DNA of 64,000 nucleotides from Curtobacterium sp. ZW137 (GCF_003762905.1 NZ_RJKS01000001.1:620001-684000); one strand, 5' to 3'. Counted from the stretch's first letter, positions 1 through 10,662 are shown. Notes: generated by a model from the letters alone, not told the origin. Program-made: numbers and translations.

Positions 1-356
1 GGCTCGTGGAGCGGCTCCCGTTCACCGCCCTCGGACGGGAGGCCCGGATCACCTTCCGACGTCGGCTGCCGCTCCGGCGTGGGGTCGGCCTCCACTGCGG
101 CGCGCACCTCCGCCGGTCGGCTCGCGTCCGCGCTCGGCGCATCCGAGGCCGTGCGTGCGGAGCGGGGCTCTGCGGGACCCGAGCGCGACGGGCGAGGGTC
201 CACCGCCGCCGCGCGTGCAGGCCAGCGCCGTCCGGAGTCCAGGTCCGCGAGAGCGATCCGGGCGCGAGCGGCCTCTGCCTCGCTCGATCCCGAGCCCCAC
301 GCGACGCGTTCCAGGCGCGCTCGTTCCAGGTCGGTGTCGCGGTCGTCCTCGGCCAT
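1..356 (-). CDS. Hypothetical protein, N-terminal part (runs off the left edge)
   Basis: The minus strand is open without a stop from an ATG at 356 to the window edge, giving the first 118 residues of a longer protein. It begins MAEDDRDTDLERARLERVAW and is charged and rich in Ala, Glu, Arg and Pro with no hydrophobic segment so far. A GGGAG ribosome site lies about 6 bases before the ATG. N-termini of this Asp/Glu/Arg type precede membrane or unknown domains in many actinobacterial proteins, but the functional part is outside the window, so no role can be given. It is divergent from the next gene. Confidence 0.6.
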   Translation of the reverse strand, partial: MAEDDRDTDLERARLERVAWGSGSSEAEAARARIALADLDSGRRWPARAAAVDPRPSRSGPAEPRSARTASDAPSADASRPAEVRAAVEADPTPERQPTSEGDPGLPSEGGEREPLHE

Positions 357-476
357 GCGCACTCCCGGTTCCCGGTCGCTGCTCTCTCTCGCGTTCAATG
401 GTGGCACTCGGCGCCCCGGTGCGCGCACCGGATCGGCCGGTCGCACGCACCCAGTCCAGGGGAGTACGACGGCTCC

Positions 477-671
477 ATGAGCGATGCACGCGAACCCGAC
501 CCCGAGGTCCTCGAACCGGTCAGCCACGACGCGACCTCCGGCGAGGCCGACTACGTCGCGACGAACCCGGGCGGCAGCGGCACCGAGCGGCACAACCCCC
601 TCCCGGAAGAGGAGCAGGGCCGCGGCACCGAGTACGACCCGGTCGACGAGGGCCCCGAGCACGAGGGCTGA
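477..671 (+). CDS. Small acidic protein of unknown function
   Basis: A 64-residue protein beginning MSDAREPDPEVLEP, rich in Asp, Glu, Gly and Pro, with no hydrophobic stretch; it is probably disordered. The ATG at 477 is preceded by AGGGGAG, a good ribosome site, about 13 bases upstream. The same frame stays open upstream to base 6, but that part is Arg-rich and reads like antisense of the neighbouring gene, so the short form is preferred. It ends seven bases from the convergent YidC gene. Function unknown. Confidence 0.6.
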   Translation: MSDAREPDPEVLEPVSHDATSGEADYVATNPGGSGTERHNPLPEEEQGRGTEYDPVDEGPEHEG

Positions 672-677
672 CCGGCG

Positions 678-1427
678 CTACGCCAGCGCCCGCCGCAGGA
701 CCGCGCGCTCGGCCAACGTCCACGCCGCGCTCGTGACGACGTAGAGCGCGGCCGCGAGCGGTGCGATCGCCGCGAACACGACCGTGACGAACGGCGCGAA
801 CCGCCCGATCGCCGCCGTCGCCGCAGCCCCGGGCACGTCCGGCGCACCGTCTGCTCCGGGCACGGCAGCGGGGTTCCACCGCAGGTTCGCCCGCCGGGTC
901 AGCTCGACGAGCACCACCAGCACCGCGAGGAGCAGCACCACGACCCAGGCGTGCACCCACAGCGGCGAGGTCACGACGGCGACGAAGGAGTGACCGAGCG
1001 GGATGCCGGCGAACGTCGCCTCGAGCAGCGTGTTCGTCGCGCCGGCGATGCTCGCGTGGGTGAACAGGGCGTAGAGCATCGACACGACCGGCGCCTGCGC
1101 GAGCACGGGCAGACACCCGGCGAGCGGTGACACCTGCTCGGCGGTGTAGAGCTCGCGCATCGCGCGCTGCAGTCGCTCGGCGTCCTTCCCGTGGCGCTTC
1201 CGCAGCGCGGCGACCTGTGGCGCGAGTCGACGGCGGTCCCGTTCGGCGCGGACCTGCAGCACGGACAGCGGGACGAGCACGGCCCGGACGGCGATGGTGA
1301 GGAGCACGACGGCGAGTGCGGCCCCGAGCGGTCCTGCGACGGGGGAGAGCGCCCCGGAGAGCGTGGCGAGCAGGTCGGCCCCGAGGTGCAGCAGGGGTCC
1401 GACGACGGGCAGGGTCGAGAGGTCCAT
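678..1427 (-). CDS. YidC/Oxa1-family membrane protein insertase (paralogue)
   Basis: This 249-residue polytopic protein belongs to the YidC/Oxa1/Alb3 family that inserts proteins into the cytoplasmic membrane. Visible hallmarks are an N-terminal MDLSTLPVVGPLL segment, a first core helix with an embedded arginine (TIAVRAVLVPLSV), the charged cytoplasmic hairpin (RAERDRRRLAPQ through KRHGKDAERLQRA), and the helix around SPLAGCLPVLAQAPV. It is shorter than the main actinobacterial YidC that sits near rnpA, so it is probably a second paralogue. The ATG at 1427 matches family N-termini better than the in-frame GTG at 1475. It follows a DUF6412-like gene with a 57-base gap, likely one operon. Confidence 0.88.
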   Translation of the reverse strand: MDLSTLPVVGPLLHLGADLLATLSGALSPVAGPLGAALAVVLLTIAVRAVLVPLSVLQVRAERDRRRLAPQVAALRKRHGKDAERLQRAMRELYTAEQVSPLAGCLPVLAQAPVVSMLYALFTHASIAGATNTLLEATFAGIPLGHSFVAVVTSPLWVHAWVVVLLLAVLVVLVELTRRANLRWNPAAVPGADGAPDVPGAAATAAIGRFAPFVTVVFAAIAPLAAALYVVTSAAWTLAERAVLRRALA

Positions 1428-1484
1428 GACGTTCCGATCGATGAGGGTGACGGGGGTCGGCGAGCGACCCGGCACCGATCGGTG

Positions 1485-1769
1485 TCAGGTCGCGGGGACG
1501 ACTCCCGGTGCCCGCGGACGGGCGTGCCCCTCGGCGTCGGGGTGGCTCCACGCGATGCGCGTCACCAGGTCGAGCGGTCGGCGCCCGGGGATCCCGACGC
1601 GACCGGGTGCGACGCCCAGCACGAGCGCGAGCACCTGTGCGACGAGGACGGCGGCGGCGACCGCGGCGACCCCGAGGCCCGCCAGTGCGAGCATCGGCAG
1701 CGCGCCGGAGGCGGGGTCGACGAGGAGCAGCGCGGCGACGGCGCGCAGGAACACCTCGATGACGGCCAT
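1485..1769 (-). CDS. Small membrane protein, DUF6412-like
   Basis: A 94-residue protein with two hydrophobic segments (about 5-30 and 30-55) and a conserved-looking tail, HPDAEGHARPRAPG. That tail and the position directly before a YidC paralogue match the actinobacterial DUF6412 family as I remember it; no function is known for the family. The ATG at 1769 has a TACGCT hexamer ending nine bases upstream and no clear ribosome site. Co-transcription with the downstream insertase is likely, which hints at a role in membrane biogenesis (inference). Confidence 0.7.
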   Translation of the reverse strand: MAVIEVFLRAVAALLLVDPASGALPMLALAGLGVAAVAAAVLVAQVLALVLGVAPGRVGIPGRRPLDLVTRIAWSHPDAEGHARPRAPGVVPAT

Positions 1770-1778
1770 GGTCCGTTC

Positions 1779-1784
1779 AGCGTA
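1779..1784 (-). promoter_or_regulatory. -10 element of the DUF6412-yidC operon
   Basis: TACGCT on the minus strand, nine bases before the ATG at 1769. It fits the TANNNT -10 pattern repeated before many genes here and would give a near-leaderless transcript. No convincing -35. Confidence 0.4.
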
Positions 1785-1834
1785 GCCCCGCGTGCCGCTC
1801 GGGAGGAACGCCCTGGTCAGGGGATGATCACGAC

Positions 1835-2320
1835 ATGAGCGCAGGTTCCCCGAGCACCCCCGCCACGCTCGCGTTGGAGCGCGCCGGGGTCCCCTTCACC
1901 CCGCACGTCTACGAACACCACGAGACGGCGACCAACTTCGGGGAAGAGGCCGCAGCCGCGCTGGGACTCCGCGAGGAGCAGGTCTTCAAGACCCTCGTGG
2001 TGTCGGTGGACGGCACCCTCGCGGTCGCGATCGTCCCGGTGGCGAACCGCCTGGACCTCAAGGCGATCGCCGCGGCCGTCGGCGGGAAGAAGGCCACCCT
2101 GGCCGACCCGGCCCTGGCGGAGAAGCGCACCGGCTACGTCGTCGGTGGCATCAGCCCGGTCGGGCAGCGGTCCCGGATCCGCACGGTCCTCGACGTCTCG
2201 GCGGAGACGTACCCGACGATCTTCGTGTCGGGTGGTCGTCGTGGGTTCGACATCGAGATCGCCCCGAGCGACCTCCAGGCGGTCACCGACGCGACCACCG
2301 CGGCGATCGCCCGGACCTGA
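1835..2320 (+). CDS. ybaK: YbaK/Cys-tRNA(Pro) deacylase family protein
   Basis: A 161-residue single-domain protein of the YbaK/ProX trans-editing family, which hydrolyses mischarged aminoacyl-tRNA such as Cys-tRNA(Pro). The family signature is clear: NFGEEAAAALGL, QVFKTLVVSVDG with the catalytic-type lysine, AAVGGKKATLADP, and GYVVGGISPVGQ near 105-115. Length is normal for the family. An AGGGGATG ribosome site precedes the ATG at 1835. It appears monocistronic, ending before the Clp stress promoter. Confidence 0.9.
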   Translation: MSAGSPSTPATLALERAGVPFTPHVYEHHETATNFGEEAAAALGLREEQVFKTLVVSVDGTLAVAIVPVANRLDLKAIAAAVGGKKATLADPALAEKRTGYVVGGISPVGQRSRIRTVLDVSAETYPTIFVSGGRRGFDIEIAPSDLQAVTDATTAAIART

Positions 2321-2350
2321 GTCGGGTCGCCGCAACTTTCTCCGACGACC

Positions 2351-2376
2351 GGGAATGACCCGGCGCCCCCTGCGTT
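2351..2376 (+). promoter_or_regulatory. SigH/SigR-type stress promoter of the Clp gene
   Basis: GGGAAT (2351-2356), 16 bases, then CGTT (2373-2376). This matches the GGGAAY-N16/17-CGTT promoter of the actinobacterial thiol/heat-stress ECF sigma factors SigH (mycobacteria) and SigR (Streptomyces). The start of transcription would fall at about 2382-2386, inside the HAIR operator. The same arrangement precedes rbpA in this window. Confidence 0.75.
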
Positions 2377-2378
2377 GC

Positions 2379-2399
2379 ATTGAGTCGAAGGCACTCAAG
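2379..2399 (+). promoter_or_regulatory. HAIR operator (HspR binding site)
   Basis: TTGAGT (2380-2385), seven bases, ACTCAA (2393-2398), with the outer pair A/G instead of C/G. The HspR-associated inverted repeat consensus is CTTGAGT-N7-ACTCAAG, so 13 of 14 arm positions match. It begins two bases after the SigH-type -10, an ideal place for repression. HspR itself is not encoded in the window. Confidence 0.88.
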
Positions 2400-2415
2400 T
2401 TCCCAGGAGGTCCCG

Positions 2416-4998
2416 TTGCCAGAGACGTTCGGCCCGACCGGCGGCAGTGACTCGTTCGACGAGTTCCTCGCCCGCCTCCTCGCAGCCCAGAACACCGGCG
2501 CCCAGCGATCCGTACCGCTGGGACGGCCGGTCGACATCACCCGGCTCCTCAGCCGACGCACCCACGAGATGCTCCAGCACACCGCCGAGTACGCGGTGGA
2601 GCAGGGGCAGCGCGAGATCGACGCACTGCACATCCTGCACGTCCTGATCCGCACCCAGCCGTTCGACGCCGTGATCCGCTCCGGCGGAGTCGACCCCGAG
2701 CGCCTCGCCGACGAGGTCGAGCAGCGTCTGCCCGCCCCGTCCGACGAGCGCATCGAGGGCCGCCCGGCCCTGACCCCGTCCGCGCAGCGGATCCTCGTCG
2801 AGGCCACCCAGGCCGCGCGCGGCTTCGGCAGCACGTACACGGACCCCGAGCACGTCTTCTTCGCGCTCGTCATGGACCAGGAGACCGTCACCGGTCAGCT
2901 CCTCGCGGGCGCCGGCGTCACCCCCGCGGTCATGCAGTCCTACGCACAGCAGGCCGCCGACGCGGCACGAGAGGGGCGCCCGATGCCCGGCACCACCGAA
3001 GCCGACGAACAGCAGAGCGACACCCCGACGCTCGACCAGTTCGGCACCGACCTCACCGAGCGCGCCCGTGACGGACGCATCGACCCGGTGATCGGCCGCG
3101 CCGACGAGATCGAGCAGACCGTCGAGATCCTGCTCCGTCGCACCAAGAACAACCCCGTGCTGATCGGCGAGCCCGGCGTCGGCAAGACCGCGATCGTCGA
3201 GGGCCTCGCCCAGCGCATCGCCGACGGCGACGTCCCGAGCCTGCTCCAGGGCAAGCGCGTGGTCGCACTCGACCTCGCCGGCATGCTCTCGGGCACCCGC
3301 TACCGCGGTGACTTCGAGGAGCGCCTCACCAAGGCGATGGACGAGATCGCCGCGCACGCGGACGAGCTCATCGTCTTCGTCGACGAGCTCCACACCGTCG
3401 TCGGTGCGGGTGGCGGCGGCGAGGGCGGATCGATGGACGCCGGCAACATCCTCAAGCCGCGCCTGGCGCGCGGCGACCTGCACATGGTCGGTGCGACGAC
3501 CCTCAAGGAGTACCGCCGCATCGAGAAGGACGCCGCACTCGAGCGCCGCTTCCAGCCGGTCACGGTGGGGGAGCCGAGCGTCGAGGACGCCGTCGCGATC
3601 CTCACCGGCCTCGCGCCGCGCTACGCCGACCACCACGGTGTGACCTACACCGACGACGCCCTCCGTGCCGCCGTGGAGCTCTCCCACCGCTACGTCACCG
3701 ACCGGCACCTGCCGGACAAGGCGATCGACCTCATCGACCAGGCCGGCGCACGCCGCCGACTCGCCCGCTCGGGCGACGTGGACGTCGACGCGCTGCGTGC
3801 CGAGGTCGCGGACCTGACGGTCCAGAAGGACCGCGCGGTGGCCGAGGAGCTGTACGAGGACGCGTCCCGTCTGCGCGACCAGATGGTCGAACTGGAGGCT
3901 CGCATCACCGCCGCCTCGTCGGCGGACGCGACCCGTGCCTCCCGTCCGGAGCAGCTGGGCACGTCGATCACGGAGGCCGACATCGCAGCCGTGGTGTCCC
4001 GGGCCACCGGGATCCCGGCCACCCGGCTCACGCAGGGCGACCGGACGCGGCTCGCCGTCCTTGAGGACGAGCTGCACGAGCGTGTGATCGGCCAGGACGA
4101 CGCGGTGCGCGCCATCGCGACCGCTGTCCGGCGCAGCCGGACCGGCATGGGCGACCCGGACCGACCGGTGGGGAGCTTCCTGTTCCTCGGACCGACCGGT
4201 GTCGGCAAGACCGAGCTGGCGAAGGCGCTCGCATCCTCGCTGTTCGGTGACGAGTCGGCGATGCTCCGCTTCGACATGAGCGAGTTCGGCGAGCGGCACA
4301 CCGTGTCGCGGCTGGTCGGTGCCCCTCCCGGGTACGTCGGCTACGACGAGGCCGGGCAGCTCACCGAGCGCGTCCGTCGGAACCCGTACTCGGTGATCCT
4401 GCTCGACGAGGTCGAGAAGGCGCACCCGGACGTGTTCAACCTGCTGCTGCAGGTGCTCGACGACGGGCGGCTCACCGACGGCCAGGGCCGGACGGTCGAC
4501 TTCCGGAACACGGTCGTGATCATGACGTCGAACATCGGGTCCGAGTTCCTCGCGTCGCGCTCCGGCGCCCTCGGGTTCTCGGCGTCCGCGGACGGCGGGT
4601 ACTCGGACGAGGACCTGCGCCAGCGGGTGATGGGCAAGCTCCGCGAGTCGATGCGGCCGGAGTTCATCAACCGGATCGACGACATCGTGCTGTTCCGCAA
4701 GCTCGACCCGTCGCAGCTCCGGTCCATCGTGTCGCTGCTGCTGGCGGAGACCTCGTTGCGGCTCATCGCACAGGACATGGTCCTGTTGGTGTCCGACGAG
4801 GCCGTCGACTGGCTCGCCGAGCACGGGTACGAGCCGGAGTACGGCGCCCGCCCGCTCCGGCGCCTGATCCAGCGCGAGGTCGACGACCGCATCGCGACGC
4901 TGGTCGTGGACGGTGCCGTGCAGGCCGGTGACACGGTGCAGATCGCCGTGGACGGGGACGCACTCGTCGCCCGCGCCACCGCACCGGTCGTCGCATAG
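2416..4998 (+). CDS. Clp ATPase unfoldase, ClpC-like with stress-type control
   Basis: An 860-residue Hsp100 ATPase with two Clp-N repeats (about 35-165), AAA domain 1 with Walker A GEPGVGKT (251-258) and VFVDELH, a short middle region carrying a UVR-like motif ([10 protein letters not shown]), and AAA domain 2 with Walker A GPTGVGKT (592-599) and [12 protein letters not shown]. It lacks the long ClpB coiled-coil and has an L-G-F tripeptide at 719-721, where ClpC docks on ClpP, so I read it as a ClpC-type unfoldase for ClpP rather than a ClpB disaggregase. The TTG start at 2416 is chosen because AGGAGG lies at 2405-2410. It is preceded by a SigH/SigR-type promoter and HAIR, a regulation better known for clpB. 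Annotators may label it ClpB or ClpC. Confidence 0.9.
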   Translation: MPETFGPTGGSDSFDEFLARLLAAQNTGAQRSVPLGRPVDITRLLSRRTHEMLQHTAEYAVEQGQREIDALHILHVLIRTQPFDAVIRSGGVDPERLADEVEQRLPAPSDERIEGRPALTPSAQRILVEATQAARGFGSTYTDPEHVFFALVMDQETVTGQLLAGAGVTPAVMQSYAQQAADAAREGRPMPGTTEADEQQSDTPTLDQFGTDLTERARDGRIDPVIGRADEIEQTVEILLRRTKNNPVLIGEPGVGKTAIVEGLAQRIADGDVPSLLQGKRVVALDLAGMLSGTRYRGDFEERLTKAMDEIAAHADELIVFVDELHTVVGAGGGGEGGSMDAGNILKPRLARGDLHMVGATTLKEYRRIEKDAALERRFQPVTVGEPSVEDAVAILTGLAPRYADHHGVTYTDDALRAAVELSHRYVTDRHLPDKAIDLIDQAGARRRLARSGDVDVDALRAEVADLTVQKDRAVAEELYEDASRLRDQMVELEARITAASSADATRASRPEQLGTSITEADIAAVVSRATGIPATRLTQGDRTRLAVLEDELHERVIGQDDAVRAIATAVRRSRTGMGDPDRPVGSFLFLGPTGVGKTELAKALASSLFGDESAMLRFDMSEFGERHTVSRLVGAPPGYVGYDEAGQLTERVRRNPYSVILLDEVEKAHPDVFNLLLQVLDDGRLTDGQGRTVDFRNTVVIMTSNIGSEFLASRSGALGFSASADGGYSDEDLRQRVMGKLRESMRPEFINRIDDIVLFRKLDPSQLRSIVSLLLAETSLRLIAQDMVLLVSDEAVDWLAEHGYEPEYGARPLRRLIQREVDDRIATLVVDGAVQAGDTVQIAVDGDALVARATAPVVA

Positions 4999-5017
4999 CG
5001 CGTCGCCCACAATGGAT

Positions 5018-5052
5018 GAACGCCCCGGAACCACCACGGTCCCGGGGCGTTC
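5018..5052 (+). terminator. Terminator after the Clp gene
   Basis: Perfect 11-bp inverted repeat GAACGCCCCGG (5018-5028) / CCGGGGCGTTC (5042-5052) with a 13-base loop, 19 bases after the Clp stop codon. No long T-tract follows, as is common in high-GC Actinobacteria. Confidence 0.75.
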
Positions 5053-5096
5053 TCGTGTGTTCGGGAGTGCAATTTGCCGCCATCCCGAAAAAGAGG

Positions 5097-5126
5097 TTGC
5101 GCGGTCTCGCAGAATGCCGCTACTGT
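5097..5126 (+). promoter_or_regulatory. Putative promoter in the 5.0-5.5 kb gap
   Basis: TTGCGC (5097-5102), 18 bases, TACTGT (5121-5126), resembling a sigma-70 type promoter. It would start a transcript near 5133 that carries the 23-codon ORF at 5169 and may read on to the 77-residue gene at 5525. Confidence 0.4.
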
Positions 5127-5168
5127 GCAAGCACCACTTCACCGATCCGCTCCGAAAGGGGGCCAACA

Positions 5169-5240
5169 ATGTTCACCATGCAGACGCCGTTCCGTGCAGT
5201 CCGTGGGATCACCGGTGCCCCGTTCGCCGGGTCCCGCTGA
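5169..5240 (+). CDS. Possible 23-codon small ORF / leader peptide
   Basis: ATG at 5169 to TGA at 5240 encodes MFTMQTPFRAVRG and ten more residues. A strong purine-rich AAAGGGGG ribosome site lies at about 5156-5162 with good spacing, and a plausible promoter is 40 bases upstream. This is the only well-initiated ORF in a 526-base gap. It could be a leader peptide, a small functional peptide or chance. The rest of the gap (5241-5524) is less GC-rich near 5440-5520 and holds no further gene I can support. Confidence 0.35.
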   Translation: MFTMQTPFRAVRGITGAPFAGSR

Positions 5241-5524
5241 CGCGGAGCGTTCCTCGCCCATCTGACACGCAACCGCTGAGCGCTGCTCGCGGTCGCTGCT
5301 CCGGGAGCTGACCGTCGGTCGTTCGAAGTCGCTGTTCGCGCTTCGTCCGAGCGGCGCTCGAAATGCACCCGGAAATGTCGGTGGTCACTGGGACGCTTCC
5401 CGTGTCACAAATCGCGGCCCGCGTGACCTGCGGGTCGATTCTCCATTCGCGTATTCATTCGCATGCATGGGTTTCTTCGCCATGCCCTCTTTGTTCAAAC
5501 ACTCTTCATCGAACGGTGACCACG

Positions 5525-5758
5525 ATGTCAACGAAGTCCGTCCTCCGTCCGCCCGGCACGACGCTCGAACCCCGGAAGGTCTCCCTGACCGACCGGATCG
5601 CGCTCCGTGTCGGGATGGCACTCATCATCTGGAGCCGCCGCACCCGGCGTGTGCGGCCTCCGGTCGACCCGGCCCTGGTGGCCGAGCTCGAGCGCGAGCG
5701 CGCCGAGCGGGAAGCCGAGTGGGCCATGCTCGGCATCGGGATGCGCGCCTGGCGCTGA
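5525..5758 (+). CDS. Small conserved-looking protein of unknown function
   Basis: A 77-residue basic protein beginning MSTKSVLRPPG. It has one amphipathic or membrane-surface helix (LTDRIALRVGMALIIWSRR, about 20-38) followed by an acidic helical tail (ALVAELERERAEREAEW). Proteins of this shape recur in Microbacteriaceae but I do not know a function. The ATG at 5525 has only a weak GGTGA ahead. It lies 47 bases before apt with a separate -10 for apt between them. Confidence 0.6.
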   Translation: MSTKSVLRPPGTTLEPRKVSLTDRIALRVGMALIIWSRRTRRVRPPVDPALVAELERERAEREAEWAMLGIGMRAWR

Positions 5759-5793
5759 GCGCCGCCGCGCGCTGCCGGCGCCGGCGCGGCCCG

Positions 5794-5799
5794 TACGGT
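5794..5799 (+). promoter_or_regulatory. -10 element of apt
   Basis: TACGGT followed by six bases and the ATG at 5806. The spacing suggests a leaderless apt mRNA. Confidence 0.45.
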
Positions 5800-5805
5800 T
5801 GAGGG

Positions 5806-6348
5806 ATGACCGAAACCGCGTCCGACCTCGTCCAGCGCCTCACCGCGATCGTCCACGACTTCCCGAAGCCCGGGATCCTGTTCCGTGACGTGACACCGGT
5901 GTTCGCGGACCCGGTGGCGTTCGGCCGCGTGTGTGAAGCACTCGCCGCGCCGTTCGCGATCGGTGCGGGTTTCGCGGCCGTCGCCGGCATCGAGGCGCGC
6001 GGGTTCGCCCTGGCCGGCGGCATCGCGGCGCAGCACCAGGTCGGCGTGCTCACGGTCCGGAAGGCCGGCAAGCTCCCCGGAGAGGTCCTCAGCGAGCAGT
6101 ACGCGCTCGAGTACGGGGAGGCCGAGCTCGAGCTGCGCCCGGCCCAGCTCCCCGCGGGCACCCGGGTCCTCGTCGTCGACGACGTCCTGGCCACGGGCGG
6201 CACCGCGTCCGCCAGCATCACCCTGCTCGAGCGCGCGGGGTACGAGGCGATCGGCTTCGCCGCGCTGCTCGAGCTCGACGGGCTCGCCGGCCGCGAACGC
6301 CTCGAGCCGCGCCTGCCCGTCACCACGCTCGGCGTCGTCCCGGCCTGA
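5806..6348 (+). CDS. apt: Adenine phosphoribosyltransferase
   Basis: A 180-residue type I phosphoribosyltransferase that converts adenine and PRPP to AMP and pyrophosphate for purine salvage. The diagnostic PRPP-binding loop [13 protein letters not shown] is at about 122-134, preceded by [14 protein letters not shown] and followed by a C-terminal hood. N-terminal [16 protein letters not shown] is the typical APT start. In mycobacteria apt sits between secF and rel; here it is upstream of thrS, and a rhodanese gene occupies the secF-rel interval. Confidence 0.95.
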   Translation: MTETASDLVQRLTAIVHDFPKPGILFRDVTPVFADPVAFGRVCEALAAPFAIGAGFAAVAGIEARGFALAGGIAAQHQVGVLTVRKAGKLPGEVLSEQYALEYGEAELELRPAQLPAGTRVLVVDDVLATGGTASASITLLERAGYEAIGFAALLELDGLAGRERLEPRLPVTTLGVVPA

Positions 6349-6406
6349 ACGGCCCCGGTCGCCGACTAGCATTGCTCCACCACCAGATCGAGGGAGTTCC
6401 ACCATC

Positions 6407-8427
<2,021 letters not shown>

Positions 8428-8428
<1 letters not shown>

Positions 8429-9000
8429 TGCCGGAGCAGCACGACGATCCGCTGGTCATCCGGGACGCGGCCACCGAGGCCGCCGTCCCGGATGCCTTCC
8501 AGCGCCTCTGGAACCCGCACCGGATGGCCTACATCGACTCCGGCCGGGCCGGGGAAGGCCGTGGCCACCGGGACGACTGCCCGTTCTGCGAGGCGCCGGC
8601 GAAGTCCGACGAGGACGCCCTGATCGTCGCCAGGGGCGAGCACGCCTACGTGCTGCTCAACCTCTACCCCTACAACAACGGGCACCTGCTGGTCTGCCCC
8701 TACCGACACACCCCGCTCTACGACGAGGCAACCCCCGACGAACTCCGGGAGATCGGCGAGCTGACCCAGACCGCGATGCGGGTGCTGCGCCAGGTCTCGC
8801 ACTGCGACGGCTTCAACATCGGCATGAACCAGGGCGAGGTGGCGGGTGCCGGGGTCGCCGGACACCTGCACCAGCACATCGTGCCGCGGTGGCAGTCGGA
8901 CTCGAACTTCTTCCCGATCATCGCCAGGACGAAGTCGATGTCCCAGCTGCTCGGGGACACCCGTCGGCTCGTCGCGGAAGCCTGGCCCGCCGCGCACTAG
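8428..9000 (+). CDS. HIT-family nucleotide hydrolase/phosphorylase
   Basis: A 190-residue HIT protein with the signature [10 protein letters not shown] near 150-159 and an N-terminal CPFCEAP motif. Position directly after thrS matches the mycobacterial Ap4A phosphorylase (Rv2613c), so cleavage of diadenosine tetraphosphate produced by synthetases is the likely role; this is inferred from synteny. It overlaps thrS by one base. In mycobacteria pgsA, an acyltransferase gene and pimA follow; here pdxS follows directly. Confidence 0.88.
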
Positions 9001-9003
9001 ACT
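8998..9003 (+). promoter_or_regulatory. -10 element of pdxS
   Basis: TAGACT overlapping the stop codon of the HIT gene, ten bases before the pdxS ATG, which lacks a ribosome site. It implies pdxST can start its own short-leader transcript. Confidence 0.4.
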
Positions 9004-9013
9004 GGTCGCCATC

Positions 9014-9940
9014 ATGAGCGACAGCACCAGCACCCCCGGCCAGAACGTCAACGGCACGTCGATCACCGGCTCCTCCCGTGTCAAGCGCGGTCTCGCGGAG
9101 ATGCTCAAGGGCGGCGTCATCATGGACGTCGTCGACGCCGAGCAGGCCCGCATCGCGGAAGAAGCCGGCGCGACCGCGGTCATGGCCCTCGAGCGCGTCC
9201 CCGCCGACATCCGTGCGCAGGGCGGCGTCGCCCGCATGTCCGACCCCTCGATGATCGAGGAGATCATCGCAGCGGTGTCGATCCCCGTCATGGCGAAGGC
9301 CCGCATCGGCCACTTCGTCGAGGCCCAGGTCCTGCAGGAGCTCGGCGTCGACTACATCGACGAGTCCGAAGTGCTCTCGCCCGCCGACTACCTCAACCAC
9401 ATCGACAAGTGGAAGTTCACCACCCCCTTCGTCTGCGGTGCCACCAACCTCGGCGAAGCGCTCCGCCGCATCACCGAAGGTGCGGCCATGATCCGCTCCA
9501 AGGGTGAAGCCGGCACCGGTGACGTGTCCGAGGCGACGAAGCACATCCGCACCATCTCGAAGGAGATCGCGGCGCTCCGCAACCTCCGTCCCGACGAGCT
9601 GTACGTCGCGGCGAAGGAACTGCAGGCCCCGATCGACGTCGTGCAGGAAGTCGCCGAGACCGGCAAGCTCCCCGTCGTGCTGTTCACCGCGGGTGGTGTC
9701 GCCACCCCTGCCGACGCCGCGATGATGATGCAGCTCGGCGCGGACGGCGTCTTCGTCGGCTCGGGCATCTTCAAGTCCGGCGACCCGGCGGCCCGTGCGG
9801 CTGCGATCGTCAAGGCCACGACCTTCCACGACGACCCCAAGGTCATCGCCGAGGTCTCACGTGGTCTGGGTGAGGCGATGGTCGGCATCAACGTCGCCGA
9901 CGTCCCCGCACCGCACCGCCTGGCCGAGCGTGGCTGGTAG
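9014..9940 (+). CDS. pdxS: Pyridoxal 5'-phosphate synthase, synthase subunit PdxS
   Basis: A 308-residue (beta/alpha)8 enzyme that makes pyridoxal phosphate from ribose 5-phosphate, glyceraldehyde 3-phosphate and ammonia delivered by PdxT. Near-universal motifs are [34 protein letters not shown] (Lys95, equivalent to catalytic Lys81 of B. subtilis PdxS), [13 protein letters not shown] and [19 protein letters not shown]. pdxT overlaps its last 11 bases. The initiating ATG has no Shine-Dalgarno but a -10 hexamer just upstream. Confidence 0.97.
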   Translation: MSDSTSTPGQNVNGTSITGSSRVKRGLAEMLKGGVIMDVVDAEQARIAEEAGATAVMALERVPADIRAQGGVARMSDPSMIEEIIAAVSIPVMAKARIGHFVEAQVLQELGVDYIDESEVLSPADYLNHIDKWKFTTPFVCGATNLGEALRRITEGAAMIRSKGEAGTGDVSEATKHIRTISKEIAALRNLRPDELYVAAKELQAPIDVVQEVAETGKLPVVLFTAGGVATPADAAMMMQLGADGVFVGSGIFKSGDPAARAAAIVKATTFHDDPKVIAEVSRGLGEAMVGINVADVPAPHRLAERGW

Positions 9941-10541
9941 TCCGACGGCCGGCGCGGCACCCCGCATCGGGGTGCTCGCGTTGCAGGGCGACTTCCGCGA
10001 GCACATCGCGTCGCTGACGGCGCTCGGGGCAGAGGTGGTGCCGCTCCGTCGTCCGGAGGAGATCGCGTCGCTCCACGGCGTCGTGATCCCCGGCGGCGAG
10101 TCGAGCGTGATGGACAAGCTGTCCCGCGCGTTCGGTGTCGCGGAGCCCCTGTCCGCGGCGATCCGCGAGGGGCTGCCGACGTACGGCACCTGCGCCGGCA
10201 TGATCATGCTGAGCGACCGCATCACCAACGCGATCGGCGGCCAGCAGACCCTCGGGATCCTCGACACGACGGTCCGGCGCAACGCATTCGGCAGCCAGAA
10301 CGACTCCTTCGAGACCGACATCCCGATGCCCGACCTCGGCGACGCCCCGGTGCACGCGGTGTTCATCCGCGCACCCGTGGTGGAGGAGCACGGTGACGGC
10401 GTGCACGTGCTCGGTGCCCTGTCGGACGGCCAGGTCGTCGCGGTGCAGCAGGGCAACGTCATCGCGAGTGCGTTCCACCCGGAGGTCGCGGGGGAAGACC
10501 GCTTCCACCGCCGCTTCCTGGACCTGGTCCGGAACGCCTGA
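9930..10541 (+). CDS. pdxT: Pyridoxal 5'-phosphate synthase, glutaminase subunit PdxT
   Basis: A 203-residue class I glutamine amidotransferase supplying ammonia to PdxS. It shows [20 protein letters not shown], the nucleophile Cys88 in GTCAGMI, and the His/Glu pair in FHPEV near the C-terminus. The GTG at 9930 overlaps pdxS by 11 bases, so the two subunits are translationally coupled. No later start keeps the conserved IGVLALQG strand. Confidence 0.96.
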   Translation: MAGSPTAGAAPRIGVLALQGDFREHIASLTALGAEVVPLRRPEEIASLHGVVIPGGESSVMDKLSRAFGVAEPLSAAIREGLPTYGTCAGMIMLSDRITNAIGGQQTLGILDTTVRRNAFGSQNDSFETDIPMPDLGDAPVHAVFIRAPVVEEHGDGVHVLGALSDGQVVAVQQGNVIASAFHPEVAGEDRFHRRFLDLVRNA

Positions 10542-10544
10542 CCC

Positions 10545-10569
10545 GGCCACGGGGCGCGCCAGCGTGGCC
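10545..10569 (+). terminator. Weak hairpin after pdxT
   Basis: GGCCACG (10545-10551) / CGTGGCC (10563-10569), a 7-bp stem with an 11-base loop, four bases after the pdxT stop. No T-tract. It may separate pdxST from yebC. Confidence 0.35.
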
Positions 10570-10623
10570 CGGCCACTTGTCCACAGGCCCTGCGCGCCGG
10601 ACGTGCACCGAGCCTCCAGGCCG

Positions 10624-10629
10624 TAAACT
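10624..10629 (+). promoter_or_regulatory. -10 element of yebC
   Basis: TAAACT, 33 bases before the GTG of yebC, within the 121-base gap after pdxT. yebC has its own AGGAG ribosome site, so this mRNA would have a normal leader. Confidence 0.45.
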
Positions 10630-10662
10630 CAACCTGACTTTCCGCAAGACGCAAGGAGAACC

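Noticed and set aside
6..476. Upstream extension of the 64-residue acidic protein and other overlapping frames
   Set aside because: The extension is Arg-rich, lies antisense to the better-supported minus-strand gene, and the ribosome site is at the internal ATG.
2395..5169. A 924-residue open frame antisense to the Clp gene
   Set aside because: High-GC coding sequence leaves mirror frames open. The product is low-complexity (Arg, Val, Leu, Asp) with no domain, while the plus strand encodes a clear Clp ATPase.
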